Positions 19,126 to 28,159 of a stretch of DNA of 64,000 nt are shown piece after piece. A model generated the notes under the pieces. It searched no databases. It was not told the origin of the DNA and was given only the letters and a program-made list of their open reading frames with translations. The position numbers and the translations under genes are program-made. Origin of the DNA: Deltaproteobacteria bacterium. Its GTDB lineage: Bacteria; Myxococcota; Kuafuiibacteriia; Kuafuiibacteriales; Kuafuiibacteriaceae. The stretch covers positions 1,086,001 to 1,150,000 of the forward strand of contig JACKEN010000001.1 in NCBI GenBank assembly GCA_020632995.1, written 5' to 3'. Numbering within the stretch: position 1 is the stretch's first letter; each line of letters begins with the position of its first letter.

Positions 19126-19153
19126 GAGCTGTTCGATGAACGTTGAACAGTGC
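19126..19153. promoter_or_regulatory. Operator 2: related 12-4-12 palindrome upstream of the menaquinone/haem operon
   Basis: GAGCTGTTCGAT (19126-19137), spacer GAAC, and GTTGAACAGTGC (19142-19153) repeat the architecture of operator 1 with the same 4-bp spacer. The left arm matches at 10 of 12 positions and the right arm at 8 of 12. It ends 26 bp before the first ATG of the operon. The centre-to-centre distance from operator 1 is 151 bp. Confidence 0.68.
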
Positions 19154-19179
19154 GAAGGCGCGAGCCGACCGGAGGCCCC

Positions 19180-20256
19180 ATGACGGACAGCGCTCTGAAC
19201 CTGACCCCCGCCCCCCAACCCGCCGTGGAGGTCCTCGGGGTCCTCCGCGACCTGACCGCGGGGGAGGGCCTGACCGGGCTCTCCGCCGCCCTCGCCCAGC
19301 TCCGGGCGTACGTGGGCGAAGATCTGGAGAGGGTGGAGCACGAGCTCGAGCACGTGCCGCGGGCTCAGGACGTGGTGGGCCGGAGCCTGCACCACCTGCT
19401 CACCCTCGACGGCAAGCGCCTGCGGCCCCTCTGCGTCGCCCTCGCCGCCCGCATCGGGCGCGGTGGCGGGCCGGCGGTGGTGCGGCTCGCGACCGCGGTG
19501 GAGCTGGTGCACAGCGCGACCCTGCTCCACGACGACGTGGTGGACGACGGGACCCTGCGCCGGGGGCGGCCCACCGCGCGGGTCCTGTACGGGAACGCGG
19601 CGAGCGTGTTCGCGGGGGACTGGCTCCTCATCGAGGCCCTCCGGCGGGTGCAGGGGGCAGGGGTGCCCGGGGTGATGGAGGCCCTCCTCGCCACCATCGA
19701 CGAGATGATCCGGGCCGAGGCCCTGCAGCTCGAGTGCCGCGGGCGCCTGGTGCTGGACGAGGACGTGTACTTCAGGGTGGTCGAGGGCAAGACCGCGGCC
19801 CTGTTCCGGTGGGCGATGCAGGCGGGGGCGGCGGCAGGCGGCCTTGCACCCGAGGCCCAGGAGGCCCTGATGGCCTACGGCATGGACCTCGGCGTGGCCT
19901 TCCAGATCATCGACGACGCCCTCGACCTCGCGGGCGACGCCGAGGCCACCGGCAAGGCCCTGTTCACCGATCTGTTCGAGGGCAAGATGACCTACCCGCT
20001 CCTGGTGGGGGCGGAGGCGGATCCCGCGCTCCGGGGCCTGGTGGAGGACGCCATGGCGAGCGAGGCCGGGGTCGACGCGAAGGTGGCGACCAAGGTGGTC
20101 GCGGCCCTCCGCCGCACCGGGGCCCTCGAGGCCACCCGGAAGAAGGCCGAGGCCCACGCCCGCCGGGCGGGCGAGCACCTGGAGGCGGTGCCGGACGGGG
20201 TGGCGCGCCGCGCCCTGACCCTGGTGGCCCAGGCCGCCGTGCATCGGAGCAAGTGA
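19180..20256 (+). CDS. Trans-polyprenyl diphosphate synthase (menaquinone side chain)
   Basis: This enzyme would condense isopentenyl diphosphate units onto an allylic primer to make the long prenyl tail used by MenA. The first Asp-rich motif is in LLHDDVVDD (about residue 120) and the second in FQIIDDALDLAGD (about residue 241), with GKRLRP and the EGKTAALFRWA segment between. At 358 residues it is slightly longer than usual because of an N-terminal extension. ATG 19180 follows a GGAGG ribosome-binding site at 19171-19175. It is the first gene of the operon, directly behind operator 2. The chain length cannot be read from the sequence; a C35-C45 product is likely for a menaquinone organism. 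Confidence 0.9.
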   Translation: MTDSALNLTPAPQPAVEVLGVLRDLTAGEGLTGLSAALAQLRAYVGEDLERVEHELEHVPRAQDVVGRSLHHLLTLDGKRLRPLCVALAARIGRGGGPAVVRLATAVELVHSATLLHDDVVDDGTLRRGRPTARVLYGNAASVFAGDWLLIEALRRVQGAGVPGVMEALLATIDEMIRAEALQLECRGRLVLDEDVYFRVVEGKTAALFRWAMQAGAAAGGLAPEAQEALMAYGMDLGVAFQIIDDALDLAGDAEATGKALFTDLFEGKMTYPLLVGAEADPALRGLVEDAMASEAGVDAKVATKVVAALRRTGALEATRKKAEAHARRAGEHLEAVPDGVARRALTLVAQAAVHRSK

Positions 20257-20257
20257 G

Positions 20258-21241
20258 ATGAGCGCCATGATCGTCACCGTTCGTCAGGGCGGGGATCCGG
20301 ATCGGGTCCGCCGCGCGCTCGTGGAGCGGGGCCTGTGGGCCAAGCGCCTGGAGGGCGCGGGCCGCGTGCAGTTCGTGGTCGCCGCCCACTCGGCCCAGGT
20401 GCCCGCCGACGGCCTCGGCGACCTCCCCGACGTCGAGCTGGTCACCACCTCGGCCTCGGCCCACCCGCTGGTGGACGCGATGCCCGAGGTGCTCGAGGTC
20501 GGCCCGGTGCGCCTCGGGCCCGGGCAGGTCCCGGTGGTCTTCGCCGGGCCCTGCGCGGTCGAGAGCGAGGAGCAGGTGCGGCGCCTCGCCGCGAGCCTGG
20601 CCGCGATGGGGGTGCGCTTCTTGCGCGGCGGCGCCTTCAAGCCCCGCACCTCGCCCTACGAGTTCCAGGGCAAGGGGCAAGAGGCCTTGCGCTGGCTCAA
20701 GAGGGCCGCGACCGAGAACGGCATGGGCCTGGTCACCGAGTGCATGGGGGTCGACGAGCGGGACGACGTGGCGGAGCACGCCGACCTCGTCCAGATCGGC
20801 TCCCGGAACATGCACAACTACGCGCTCCTGAAGAGCGTGGCGAAGGCCGGCCGCCCGGTGTTCCTGAAGCGGGGGATGGCGGCCACGGTCGAGGAGTGGC
20901 TGGCCGCGGGCGAGTACTGCCTGCTCCACGGCGCGCCCTCGGTGGTGTTCTGTGAGCGCGGGATCCGCAGCTTCGACCCGAGCACCCGCAACCTGGTCGA
21001 CCTCGGGGCGGTGGCCCTGTTGGCCCACGTGCACCGGGTGCCGGTGGTGGTGGACCCGTCCCACGGCACCGGCCGGCGGGACCTCGTGATGCCCCTGGCC
21101 CGGGCCGCGGTGGCGGCGGGCGCCCACGGGGTGATGGTCGAGACCCACGACGATCCGGGGTCCGCGCTGTCCGACGGACCGCAAGCCATGTTGCCGGACC
21201 AGCTGGCCGCGCTGGTGCGCGCCCTCGGGGTGTCGCCGTGA
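20258..21241 (+). CDS. aroF: 3-Deoxy-7-phosphoheptulonate (DAHP) synthase, type I-beta
   Basis: This cytoplasmic enzyme condenses phosphoenolpyruvate with erythrose 4-phosphate in the first step of the shikimate pathway, towards chorismate, the ring precursor of menaquinone. The 327-residue chain has a ferredoxin-like N-terminal domain of about 80 residues followed by the barrel. Visible are FAGPCAVES, LRGGAFKPRTSPYEFQG, VQIGSRNMHNYALL, FLKRGMAAT, CERGIRSFD and VVDPSHGTGRR. These match the Bacillus/Thermotoga type I-beta enzymes. The start follows the prenyl synthase stop by one base. Its place inside a menaquinone operon suggests it is dedicated to, or boosted for, quinone synthesis. Confidence 0.92.
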   Translation: MSAMIVTVRQGGDPDRVRRALVERGLWAKRLEGAGRVQFVVAAHSAQVPADGLGDLPDVELVTTSASAHPLVDAMPEVLEVGPVRLGPGQVPVVFAGPCAVESEEQVRRLAASLAAMGVRFLRGGAFKPRTSPYEFQGKGQEALRWLKRAATENGMGLVTECMGVDERDDVAEHADLVQIGSRNMHNYALLKSVAKAGRPVFLKRGMAATVEEWLAAGEYCLLHGAPSVVFCERGIRSFDPSTRNLVDLGAVALLAHVHRVPVVVDPSHGTGRRDLVMPLARAAVAAGAHGVMVETHDDPGSALSDGPQAMLPDQLAALVRALGVSP

Positions 21242-22419
21242 CCGCCCGGAGCAGCCGCATCCAGGGCTTCCACAAGGCCTCGGTGCCCGAGCGCCTCGCG
21301 CTGTTGGAGTCCTCGGGGCTCCTGTCGGACGCCGGCCTCGAGCACCTCGCGCGAGGGGGCCGGGTGGACCTGGCCCAGGTCGACAAGATGAGCGAGAACG
21401 TGGTGGCCACCCAGTGCCTGCCGTTCTCGGTGGCGCTGAACTTCCGGGTGAACGGGCGGGACGCCCTCGTGCCGATGGCGGTCGAGGAGCCCTCGATCGT
21501 GGCGGCGGCCAGCCACGCGGCCAAGATGGTCCGGCTGTGCGGCGGGTTCACCGGCGACGCGGACGCGCCGGTGATGACCGCCCAGGTGCAGCTGGACGAG
21601 GTGCCGGAGCCCGAGGCGGCGGCGGCGGCGCTCACCGCCGACAAGGCGGCGCTCATCCAGCTCGCCAACGCGGCCATCCCGCGCATGGTGGCCCGGGGCG
21701 GCGGCTGCCGGGACCTCGAGGTCCGGGTGGTGGACGCCTCGCTGGGCCTCGTGGTGCTCCACCTCTACGTGGACGTGGGTGACGCGATGGGCGCCAACCT
21801 GGTCGACACGGTGGCGGAGGCGGTGGCCCCCGAGGTTCAGCGCCGGGTGGGCGGGCAGGTTGGCCTGCGGATCCTCTCCAACCTGCCGCTGCGTCGCATG
21901 GTCCGGGTCGAGGCCCGGGTGAGCGCGGCCGCCCTGGGGGGCGAGGCGCTGGCCGACGGCGTGGCGCGGGCGAGCCGCTTCGCGGAGCTGGATCCGTTCC
22001 GGGCGGTGACCCACAACAAGGGCATCATGAACGGGGTGGACGCCGCGGCCCTCGCCCTCGGCCAGGACTGGCGCGCGATCGAGGCCGGAGCCCACGCCTT
22101 CGCGGCGCTGAGCGGCGCTTATCGGCCCCTCGCGGTGTGGCAGCGCACCCCTGACGGGCTGCAGGGGCGGCTCGAGATGCCGCTGGCGGTGGCCACGGTG
22201 GGGGGCTCGGTGCGGGCCCACCCCGGCTTCGCCGCCGCGCTGGAGATGACCGGGGCCACGAACGCAGGTGAGCTTGCGATGGTGGTCGCGTCGGCCGGCC
22301 TCGCCTGCAACCTGTCCGCGCTCCGGGCGTTGGCGGGGGAGGGCATCCAGAAGGGGCACATGCGGCTCCACCACCGAAAGCAGGCCAGCCTGCAGACGAG
22401 CGAGGAGGCGCGAGGATGA
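21238..22419 (+). CDS. mvaA: Hydroxymethylglutaryl-CoA reductase, class II
   Basis: This enzyme interconverts HMG-CoA and mevalonate, and in this setting very likely makes mevalonate for isoprenoids. The 393-residue sequence is the class II (bacterial) form. It shows the catalytic Glu in MSENVVATQCLPFSVAL, DVGDAMGANLVDTVAEA, the catalytic Lys in VTHNKGIMNG, and the C-terminal His region EGIQKGHMRLHHRKQ. GTG 21238 overlaps the stop of aroF (GTGA), and its own stop overlaps ubiE (ATGA). A mevalonate route is unusual in most Gram-negative bacteria but typical of myxobacteria. Its position next to prenyl synthase and Men genes supports a biosynthetic rather than catabolic role. Confidence 0.92.
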   Translation: MTARSSRIQGFHKASVPERLALLESSGLLSDAGLEHLARGGRVDLAQVDKMSENVVATQCLPFSVALNFRVNGRDALVPMAVEEPSIVAAASHAAKMVRLCGGFTGDADAPVMTAQVQLDEVPEPEAAAAALTADKAALIQLANAAIPRMVARGGGCRDLEVRVVDASLGLVVLHLYVDVGDAMGANLVDTVAEAVAPEVQRRVGGQVGLRILSNLPLRRMVRVEARVSAAALGGEALADGVARASRFAELDPFRAVTHNKGIMNGVDAAALALGQDWRAIEAGAHAFAALSGAYRPLAVWQRTPDGLQGRLEMPLAVATVGGSVRAHPGFAAALEMTGATNAGELAMVVASAGLACNLSALRALAGEGIQKGHMRLHHRKQASLQTSEEARG

Positions 22420-23126
22420 CCGAGGTGACGACAGCCAAGGTGGACGGCTCGGGCGCGATGTTCGATCGCATCGCGCGGCGCTACGATCGGCTGAACCGGG
22501 TGCTCTCGGTGGGCATGGACAAGGGCTGGCGGCGGCACACCGTGCGCGCCCTCGAGCTCCAGCCCGGCCACCGGGTGCTCGATCTCGCCACCGGGACGGC
22601 GGACCTGCCGCTCGAGATCCTGCGCCAGGCCCCCGAGGTCACCGTAACCGGGCTCGATCCGTCGGCGGGGATGCTCGAGGTCGGTCGCGAGAAGGTGGCG
22701 GCGGCGGGCCAGGCGGCGCGGGTGACCCTGGTGGAGGGCGACGCCCAGGCGCTCCCGTTCGAGGCTGCTTCGTTCGATCGCATCACCATGGCGTTCGGGA
22801 TCCGGAACGTGCCGGATCGCGCCCAGGCCCTGCGGGAGATGGTGCGGGTGCTCGCCCCCGGGAGCCGGGCCGGGATCCTGGAGCTGTCGGAGCCGCGGAC
22901 GGGCTTCATGGCGCCCTTCGCGCGGATCCACATCCACCACGTGGTGCCGTTGATCGGCGCGGTGGTGTCGGGCTCCAAGGAGTACCGGTACCTGCAGACC
23001 TCGATCCAGGCCTTCCCGCCCCCCGACGCGTTCGCCGACCTGATGCGCGAGGCGGGCTTCGCCAAGGTGGCGCTCACCCCCTTCGCGTTCGGCGCCTGCG
23101 TCCTCTACCTGGGGGAGGTGGCGTGA
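22416..23126 (+). CDS. ubiE: Demethylmenaquinone methyltransferase
   Basis: This SAM-dependent enzyme methylates demethylmenaquinone in the last step of menaquinone synthesis (also called MenG). The 236-residue protein has the UbiE signature: MFDRIARRYDRLNRVLSVGMD at the N-terminus, the SAM motif VLDLATGTADLPLEIL (about residues 51-66), and ITMAFGIRNVPDRAQALREM. The GSKEYRYLQTSIQAFP segment is also present. ATG 22416 overlaps the mvaA stop. No ubiquinone-specific genes occur nearby, so a menaquinone-only role is likely. Confidence 0.92.
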   Translation: MTEVTTAKVDGSGAMFDRIARRYDRLNRVLSVGMDKGWRRHTVRALELQPGHRVLDLATGTADLPLEILRQAPEVTVTGLDPSAGMLEVGREKVAAAGQAARVTLVEGDAQALPFEAASFDRITMAFGIRNVPDRAQALREMVRVLAPGSRAGILELSEPRTGFMAPFARIHIHHVVPLIGAVVSGSKEYRYLQTSIQAFPPPDAFADLMREAGFAKVALTPFAFGACVLYLGEVA

Positions 23127-24478
23127 GGCCCGCCGCCCATCCTGGCGCCGCCGCGGCGGGCGGGTGGGCGGACGTGCTGGCCGCGCCGTGGCCTGGCCCC
23201 GGCCCGTGGTGGATCACGGTGCCGGCGCCGGTGACCTCGGGGGCGGCGGCGCTCCCGGACGACGCCGAGCCGGTGGTGGCCCTGGCCCCACCCGAGGGTC
23301 CGGCTTGGGTGGGGTGGGGCGAGGCCCGGCGGGTCCAAGCGCGCGGCCCCGGCCGCCTGAGCGAGGCGGCGGAGGCGGTGCAAGCCAGCTTGACGGACCT
23401 CACCGCGGTGGGCACGGGACCCGCGCCCGTGATGCTCGGCGGCTTCGGGTTCGAGGACGAGCCCGCCGGCGGCTGGGCGCCGCTCGACGCGCTGACCTTC
23501 GTGCTCCCGCGGCTCGCCTACGTGGTGGAGGGCTCGCGGGCCTGGCTCTGCATGTTCACGACCGACGCTTCGCCCGAGGGGCGTGAGGCGGCGGCGCTCG
23601 CCCTCGGCGCGGCCCGGGCGCGGCTCGAGGCGGGGCGCATCCCCGCCGGCCCCGCGGTGTCCCTCTGCCCCGAGCCGGCCGACGCCCGCCCGCGCTGGGC
23701 GGCAGGGATCGCGGCGGCCCAGGCCGCGATGGCGGCGGGGCGCGTCGACAAGGTGGTGCTCAGCCGCCGCATCCCGCTCCGCGCGGCCGGGCCGGTGCGC
23801 CCCGCCGGGCTCTGGCAGGCCCTCCTCGCCGCGCCCGCCGGCGCGACCCGCTTCATGTTCCAGCGCGCGGGGCACACCTTCTTCGGGCTCACCCCGGAGC
23901 GCCTGGTGAGCAAGGCGGGTTGCGAGGTGCGCACCGACGCCCTGGCCGGCTCCGCCGCGGTGGGGGACGAGCTCCGGCTCACCGACGCCAAGGAGCGCGA
24001 GGAGCACGACCTCGTGGTGCGCTACATCGCGGCCCGGCTGACCCCCCGGGTCGAGGCGCTCGACGTCCCCGCGGCGCCCCAGCACCGGCGCCTGTCGTAC
24101 GTGACCCACCTGTGGACCCCGATCCGCGCCCGGGTGGCGCCGGGCGCCTCGGTGCTCCGCCTTGCCGAGGCCCTGCACCCGACCCCCGCGGTGGGCGGCA
24201 CCCCCCTCGAGACAGCGCAGGCCATCTTGCGCGAGGCCGAGGCCGGGCCCAGGGGCTGGTACGCAGGCGGGGTGGGCTGGGTGGACGGGGCGGGCGACGG
24301 CGCGCTCTTCGTGGCGCTCCGGAGCGCCCTGTTGACCCCCGAGGGGGGCGCCGCGTTCGTGGGGGCCGGCATCGTGCGCGGCTCGGACCCCGAGCGCGAG
24401 TGGGCGGAGACCCAGCTCAAGGCCACCGCCGTCCTTCGCGCCCTCGGCCTCGAGCAGGCCCCGGACGGGGGCGCCTGA
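23123..24478 (+). CDS. menF: Isochorismate synthase MenF
   Basis: This enzyme converts chorismate to isochorismate, the committed step into menaquinone. The C-terminal chorismate-binding domain (about residues 190-445) shows VDKVVLSRRIPL with the general-base Lys, FFGLTPERLVSKAGCEVRTD, LAGSA, EREEHDLVVRYI, HPTPAVGGTPLE, and FVGAGIVRGSDPEREWAET. The N-terminal third is variable and Pro/Ala-rich. GTG 23123 overlaps the ubiE stop (GTGA); the frame is open further upstream only in ubiE antisense-like sequence. At 451 residues it is normal for MenF. Salicylate synthase or EntC are less likely given menD immediately downstream. Confidence 0.9.
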   Translation: MRPAAHPGAAAAGGWADVLAAPWPGPGPWWITVPAPVTSGAAALPDDAEPVVALAPPEGPAWVGWGEARRVQARGPGRLSEAAEAVQASLTDLTAVGTGPAPVMLGGFGFEDEPAGGWAPLDALTFVLPRLAYVVEGSRAWLCMFTTDASPEGREAAALALGAARARLEAGRIPAGPAVSLCPEPADARPRWAAGIAAAQAAMAAGRVDKVVLSRRIPLRAAGPVRPAGLWQALLAAPAGATRFMFQRAGHTFFGLTPERLVSKAGCEVRTDALAGSAAVGDELRLTDAKEREEHDLVVRYIAARLTPRVEALDVPAAPQHRRLSYVTHLWTPIRARVAPGASVLRLAEALHPTPAVGGTPLETAQAILREAEAGPRGWYAGGVGWVDGAGDGALFVALRSALLTPEGGAAFVGAGIVRGSDPEREWAETQLKATAVLRALGLEQAPDGGA

Positions 24479-26208
24479 TGCCGCCGAGGAACCTGCTCGC
24501 CCGCTGGACCGAGCTCTTCGTCCACACCCTCATCGAGTCCGGGGTGGCGCGCTTCGTGGTCAGCCCCGGCTCGCGCTCCACCCCGCTCGTGCTCGCCCTC
24601 GCGGGCGCGGGAATCGAGCTGACGGTGGTGCGGGACGAGCGGGCGGCCGCGTTCTTCGCCCTCGGCATGGTGCGGGTGACCGGGCGCCCGGTCGCGGTGG
24701 TGTGCACCTCGGGCACCGCCCCCGGGCACTACCTGCCGGCGGTGATGGAGGCCCGGGCGAGCCGGCTCCCGCTCCTCATGATCACCGCGGACCGCCCGGG
24801 CGAGCTGCACGGGATGGCCGCACCCCAGACCGCGGCGCAGGACCACCTCTTCGGGGCCCACGCGGTGGGCTACTTCGACCTTGGGACCCCGGACCCCGCT
24901 CCGGCCGCCCTGGCCGGGCTCCGGCGGGTGGCGGCGCAGGCCGTCCTGCGCTCGACCTACCCGGAGGCGGGGCCGGTGCAGGTCAACCTGCGCGCCCGAA
25001 AGCCCCTCGAGCCGGGGCCGGACGAGAGCCCAGAGGGCAGCGCCCTCGACGCGACGGTGGCCGCCCTGTTGGCCCGGCCGTGCCCGGCCGCCATCGCCCC
25101 CGCCATGGCGCCGCACCCGTCCGCGGTGGCGGCGCTGGACGCGGCGCTCGCAAAGAGCGCCCGCCCGCTCTTCGTGTGTGGCCCGACCGTGCACCTGGAT
25201 CCGGCCCGCGCGGCCGAGATCGCGGGGCTGGCGGAGCGGGTTGGGGCTCCGCTGTTGGCCGAGGCGGGGAGCCAGCTCCGCTTCGGGGCCGCGGCCCGCG
25301 GGGTGCTCGACGGCTACGACGTGGTGCTGCGCTCGCCCGGCGCGGTGACGGCGCTGGCGCCAGACCTCGTGATCTCGGTGGACGCGCCGCCCACGTCGGC
25401 GCCCCTGCTGAGCGCCCTCGCCACCTGGCGCGCGCCGCGCTGGGTGCTGGCCGAGGCCGGCTGGCCCGACGTCGACAACCGGGCGGAGCGGGTGCTGCTC
25501 GGGCCGGTAGGGGCTCTGGCGAACGCGGTGGGGCGCTTAGGGCAGGGGGGCGCCGGGGACTACCGCGCCCGTTGGCACGCGGCCTCTACCCGAGCCTGGG
25601 CGCTGCAAGACGACCTGCGGGCGAGCGAGGGCGAGGCCACCCGGGCCGCGCTCGCCGGCACCCCCGACGGCGCGGTGGTGGTGATCGGGAACAGCCTCCC
25701 CATCCGCCACGTGGAGACCTACGCCCCCGCTCGCGATCGCGCCTTCACGGTGCTCGTGCAGCGGGGGGTCAACGGCATCGACGGCCTGGTCGCGACCGCC
25801 ACCGGGGCAGCGCGAGCGGCCGGACGCCCGGTGACCCTGCTCCTCGGTGACGTGAGCCTGCTCCACGACGCAACCAGCCTGGAGCTGGGCCAGGGCCTCG
25901 CGACGTCGCTGGTGGTGGTGGTGCTCGACAACCGCGGCGGGCGCATCTTCGAGATGCTCCCGCTGGCCCAGACCCCGGGCGCGCCCATGGAGCTGTTCAC
26001 CACCCCACCCGACGTGGATCTCGCCGCGCTCGCCGCCGCCTACCGCGCCCACCACCTCCGGGTGGAGGGGCCCGATGCGGTCGCGGCGGCGGTGGCCGAG
26101 GCCCACCGTCGCCCGGGCGTCAGCGTGGTCCAGGTCGTGGTGCCGCCCCACGGTGCGCAGGAAGCCTTGCAGGAGCTGGCCCGCCGGGCCCGGCAGGAGT
26201 GGACATGA
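24478..26208 (+). CDS. menD: 2-Succinyl-5-enolpyruvyl-6-hydroxy-3-cyclohexene-1-carboxylate (SEPHCHC) synthase
   Basis: MenD is a thiamine diphosphate enzyme that joins isochorismate and 2-oxoglutarate. The 576-residue protein shows FVVSPGSRSTPLVLAL, the catalytic Glu in VVRDERAAAFFALG, and VCTSGTAPGHYLPAVMEA. LPLLMITADRPGELHGMAAPQTA precedes the ThDP/Mg site near the C-terminus (LLLGDVSLLHDATSL then VVVLDNRGGRIFEMLP). ATG 24478 shares its A with the menF stop, and its own stop overlaps menA (ATGA). Length and motif order are standard. Confidence 0.94.
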   Translation: MPPRNLLARWTELFVHTLIESGVARFVVSPGSRSTPLVLALAGAGIELTVVRDERAAAFFALGMVRVTGRPVAVVCTSGTAPGHYLPAVMEARASRLPLLMITADRPGELHGMAAPQTAAQDHLFGAHAVGYFDLGTPDPAPAALAGLRRVAAQAVLRSTYPEAGPVQVNLRARKPLEPGPDESPEGSALDATVAALLARPCPAAIAPAMAPHPSAVAALDAALAKSARPLFVCGPTVHLDPARAAEIAGLAERVGAPLLAEAGSQLRFGAAARGVLDGYDVVLRSPGAVTALAPDLVISVDAPPTSAPLLSALATWRAPRWVLAEAGWPDVDNRAERVLLGPVGALANAVGRLGQGGAGDYRARWHAASTRAWALQDDLRASEGEATRAALAGTPDGAVVVIGNSLPIRHVETYAPARDRAFTVLVQRGVNGIDGLVATATGAARAAGRPVTLLLGDVSLLHDATSLELGQGLATSLVVVVLDNRGGRIFEMLPLAQTPGAPMELFTTPPDVDLAALAAAYRAHHLRVEGPDAVAAAVAEAHRRPGVSVVQVVVPPHGAQEALQELARRARQEWT

Positions 26209-27110
26209 GCGACGCGGTCATCACCACCGAGCCCCGGGGCGGGCTCCGCGCCTGGATCCTGGCCTCCCGGCCCGCCACCCTCACCGCGGCGGTGGTGCCG
26301 GTGGCGGTGGGCACCGCGGTGGCGGTGGCGGTGGGTGGTTTCCGGTTGCTGCCCGCCCTGGCCGCGTTGTTCGGGGCGATCTGCATCCAGATCGGCACCA
26401 ACTTCGCGAACGACGTCTTCGACTACGAGAAGGGCGCGGACACCGAGGCGCGCCTCGGCCCCACCCGGGCGGTGCAGGCTGGCCTGCTCTCGGCCGGGCA
26501 GGTGCGCGTCGGCATGTACGTGGTGTTCGGGCTGGCGGTGCTCGCCGGCCTCTACCTGACGTGGGTAGGGGGCTGGGTGGTGGTAGCGATCGGCGTCCTC
26601 TCCATCCTGAGCGGCGTCCTCTACACCGCCGGGCCGTATCCTCTGGCGTACCTGGGGCTGGGCGACGTCTTCGTCATGATCTTCTTCGGGTTCGTGGCGG
26701 TGATGGGCACCACCTACGTCCAGACCCTGTCCTGGCCGGCCCTGGGCTGGTGGGCCTCGGTGCCGGTGGGGGCCTTGTCGACCGGGGTGCTGGTGGTCAA
26801 CAACGTCCGGGATCGGCTCCAGGACGTGCACGCCAACAAGCGCACCCTCCCGGTGCGCTTCGGTCGGCGCTTCGCGGAGGTGCAATACATCCTGCTCATG
26901 CTCGCCGCCTACGCGGTCCCGGTGGCGCTGTGGGCCACGAAGCAAGCCGGCTTGCCGGTGCTCCTGCCCCTCGTGACCCTGCCGGTGGCGGCGCGCCTCA
27001 CCCGGGACCTCTTCCGGCTGGAGGGCAAGCCCCTGAACGCCACCCTCGCCGGCACCGCGAAGCTCCTCCTCCTCTTCGGTGCCCTCTTCGCAGGTGGACT
27101 GGTCGCATGA
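26205..27110 (+). CDS. menA: 1,4-Dihydroxy-2-naphthoate polyprenyltransferase
   Basis: This integral membrane UbiA-family prenyltransferase attaches the polyprenyl tail to the naphthoate ring, giving demethylmenaquinone. The 301-residue protein begins with SRPATLTAAVVPVAVG, a MenA hallmark. The first Asp motif is NFANDVFDYEKGAD (about residues 69-82) and the second VNNVRDRLQDVHANKRT (about 202-218). Eight to nine hydrophobic spans are visible. ATG 26205 overlaps the menD stop, and its stop overlaps menC. The prenyl donor presumably comes from the first gene of the operon. Confidence 0.93.
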   Translation: MSDAVITTEPRGGLRAWILASRPATLTAAVVPVAVGTAVAVAVGGFRLLPALAALFGAICIQIGTNFANDVFDYEKGADTEARLGPTRAVQAGLLSAGQVRVGMYVVFGLAVLAGLYLTWVGGWVVVAIGVLSILSGVLYTAGPYPLAYLGLGDVFVMIFFGFVAVMGTTYVQTLSWPALGWWASVPVGALSTGVLVVNNVRDRLQDVHANKRTLPVRFGRRFAEVQYILLMLAAYAVPVALWATKQAGLPVLLPLVTLPVAARLTRDLFRLEGKPLNATLAGTAKLLLLFGALFAGGLVA

Positions 27111-28159
27111 AGCTCGACCTGGTGCCCCTGGGCGGGCCGCTCCCGGGCGGGGCGGAGAACGCGCAGGCGCGCTGGTCCGAGCGGCGCGGCCTCGGGGTGG
27201 TGCTCACCAGCTCGGCTGGGGCCCGGGGCTTCGGTGAGGCGTCTCCGCTCCCCGGCTACTCCCCCGACACCCTGGCCGAGGCCGAGGCCTGGCTGCGCGG
27301 GCGAGCCGGCGACTCGAGGAGCTGGTCGGTCGCGACCGATGAGCGGCGAAGCCCCCCGCAGCGCCTGGGCGATCTGCTCGAGGACGCCGCCGCTCTCGTC
27401 GGGTCCGAGGGGCCGCCGTCGGCCCGCTTCGCGCTGGAGGCCGCCTTCCTGGAGCTGGCCGCGGTAGAGGCAGGCCGGGAGCTCGCCGCGGTCCTCGCCA
27501 CGCCCGACGCCGCTCCGCAGGTCAGCGTGCAGCACATGGTGGACCACCTGGATCCAGAGGCCGCCGCCCGGCTGGCGGCGACCGCGCGGCACGTCAAGGT
27601 CAAGGTGGGGCGGCCCGGGCGCTTCGCCGAAGAGCAGGCCGTCCTGCGCGCGGTGCGGGCCGCGCTCCCGCCCGGCGGCGCCCTGCGGGTCGACGTCAAC
27701 CAGGCCTTCGGTCCCGACGAGCTACCCGACCGCCTGGCCGCGCTCGCCGACCTGGGGGTGGACGCGGTGGAGGAGCCGGGGCCGCCCGCCGCGGTCGACA
27801 CCCTGAGCGCCAGCCCGGTGCCCCTGGTGCTGGACGAGAGCCTCCGGGGGCCCGGCGCCCTGGCGCGGGCGGTGCGGCTCACCGAGGCGGGCGTGGTGGT
27901 GGGCTGGGCCCTCAAGCCCGCGGTGCTCGGGGGCCTGGTGGCCACGCTGGAGTGGGTCCGGGCGGCCCGCGCGGCGGGGGCGTGGGTCTCGGTGGGGCAC
28001 CTCTTCGACGGGCCGGTGGCCCAGCGCGCGTACCTCGCCCTCGCTCGGGCGGTGGGGAGCGGCCCCCACGGCCTCGCCCCGCACCCCGGCCTGGCCGCCC
28101 TCGTGCCGACCGACCCGGTGCAAGGTGGCCTGCGTTGGCCGAGGGCGCCCGATGTCTGA
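27107..28159 (+). CDS. menC: o-Succinylbenzoate synthase
   Basis: MenC is an enolase-superfamily enzyme that dehydrates SHCHC to o-succinylbenzoate. The 350-residue protein shows the KxK motif in RHVKVKVGRPG (about residue 164), the metal ligands in LRVDVNQAF, DAVEEPG and LVLDESLRG, and the second-side lysine in GWALKPAVLGGL. The N-terminal capping domain includes GFGEASPLPGYSPDTL. ATG 27107 overlaps the menA stop, and menE starts 8 bases before its end. Low pairwise identity is usual in MenC, so the call leans on both motifs and context. Confidence 0.9.
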   Translation: MKLDLVPLGGPLPGGAENAQARWSERRGLGVVLTSSAGARGFGEASPLPGYSPDTLAEAEAWLRGRAGDSRSWSVATDERRSPPQRLGDLLEDAAALVGSEGPPSARFALEAAFLELAAVEAGRELAAVLATPDAAPQVSVQHMVDHLDPEAAARLAATARHVKVKVGRPGRFAEEQAVLRAVRAALPPGGALRVDVNQAFGPDELPDRLAALADLGVDAVEEPGPPAAVDTLSASPVPLVLDESLRGPGALARAVRLTEAGVVVGWALKPAVLGGLVATLEWVRAARAAGAWVSVGHLFDGPVAQRAYLALARAVGSGPHGLAPHPGLAALVPTDPVQGGLRWPRAPDV

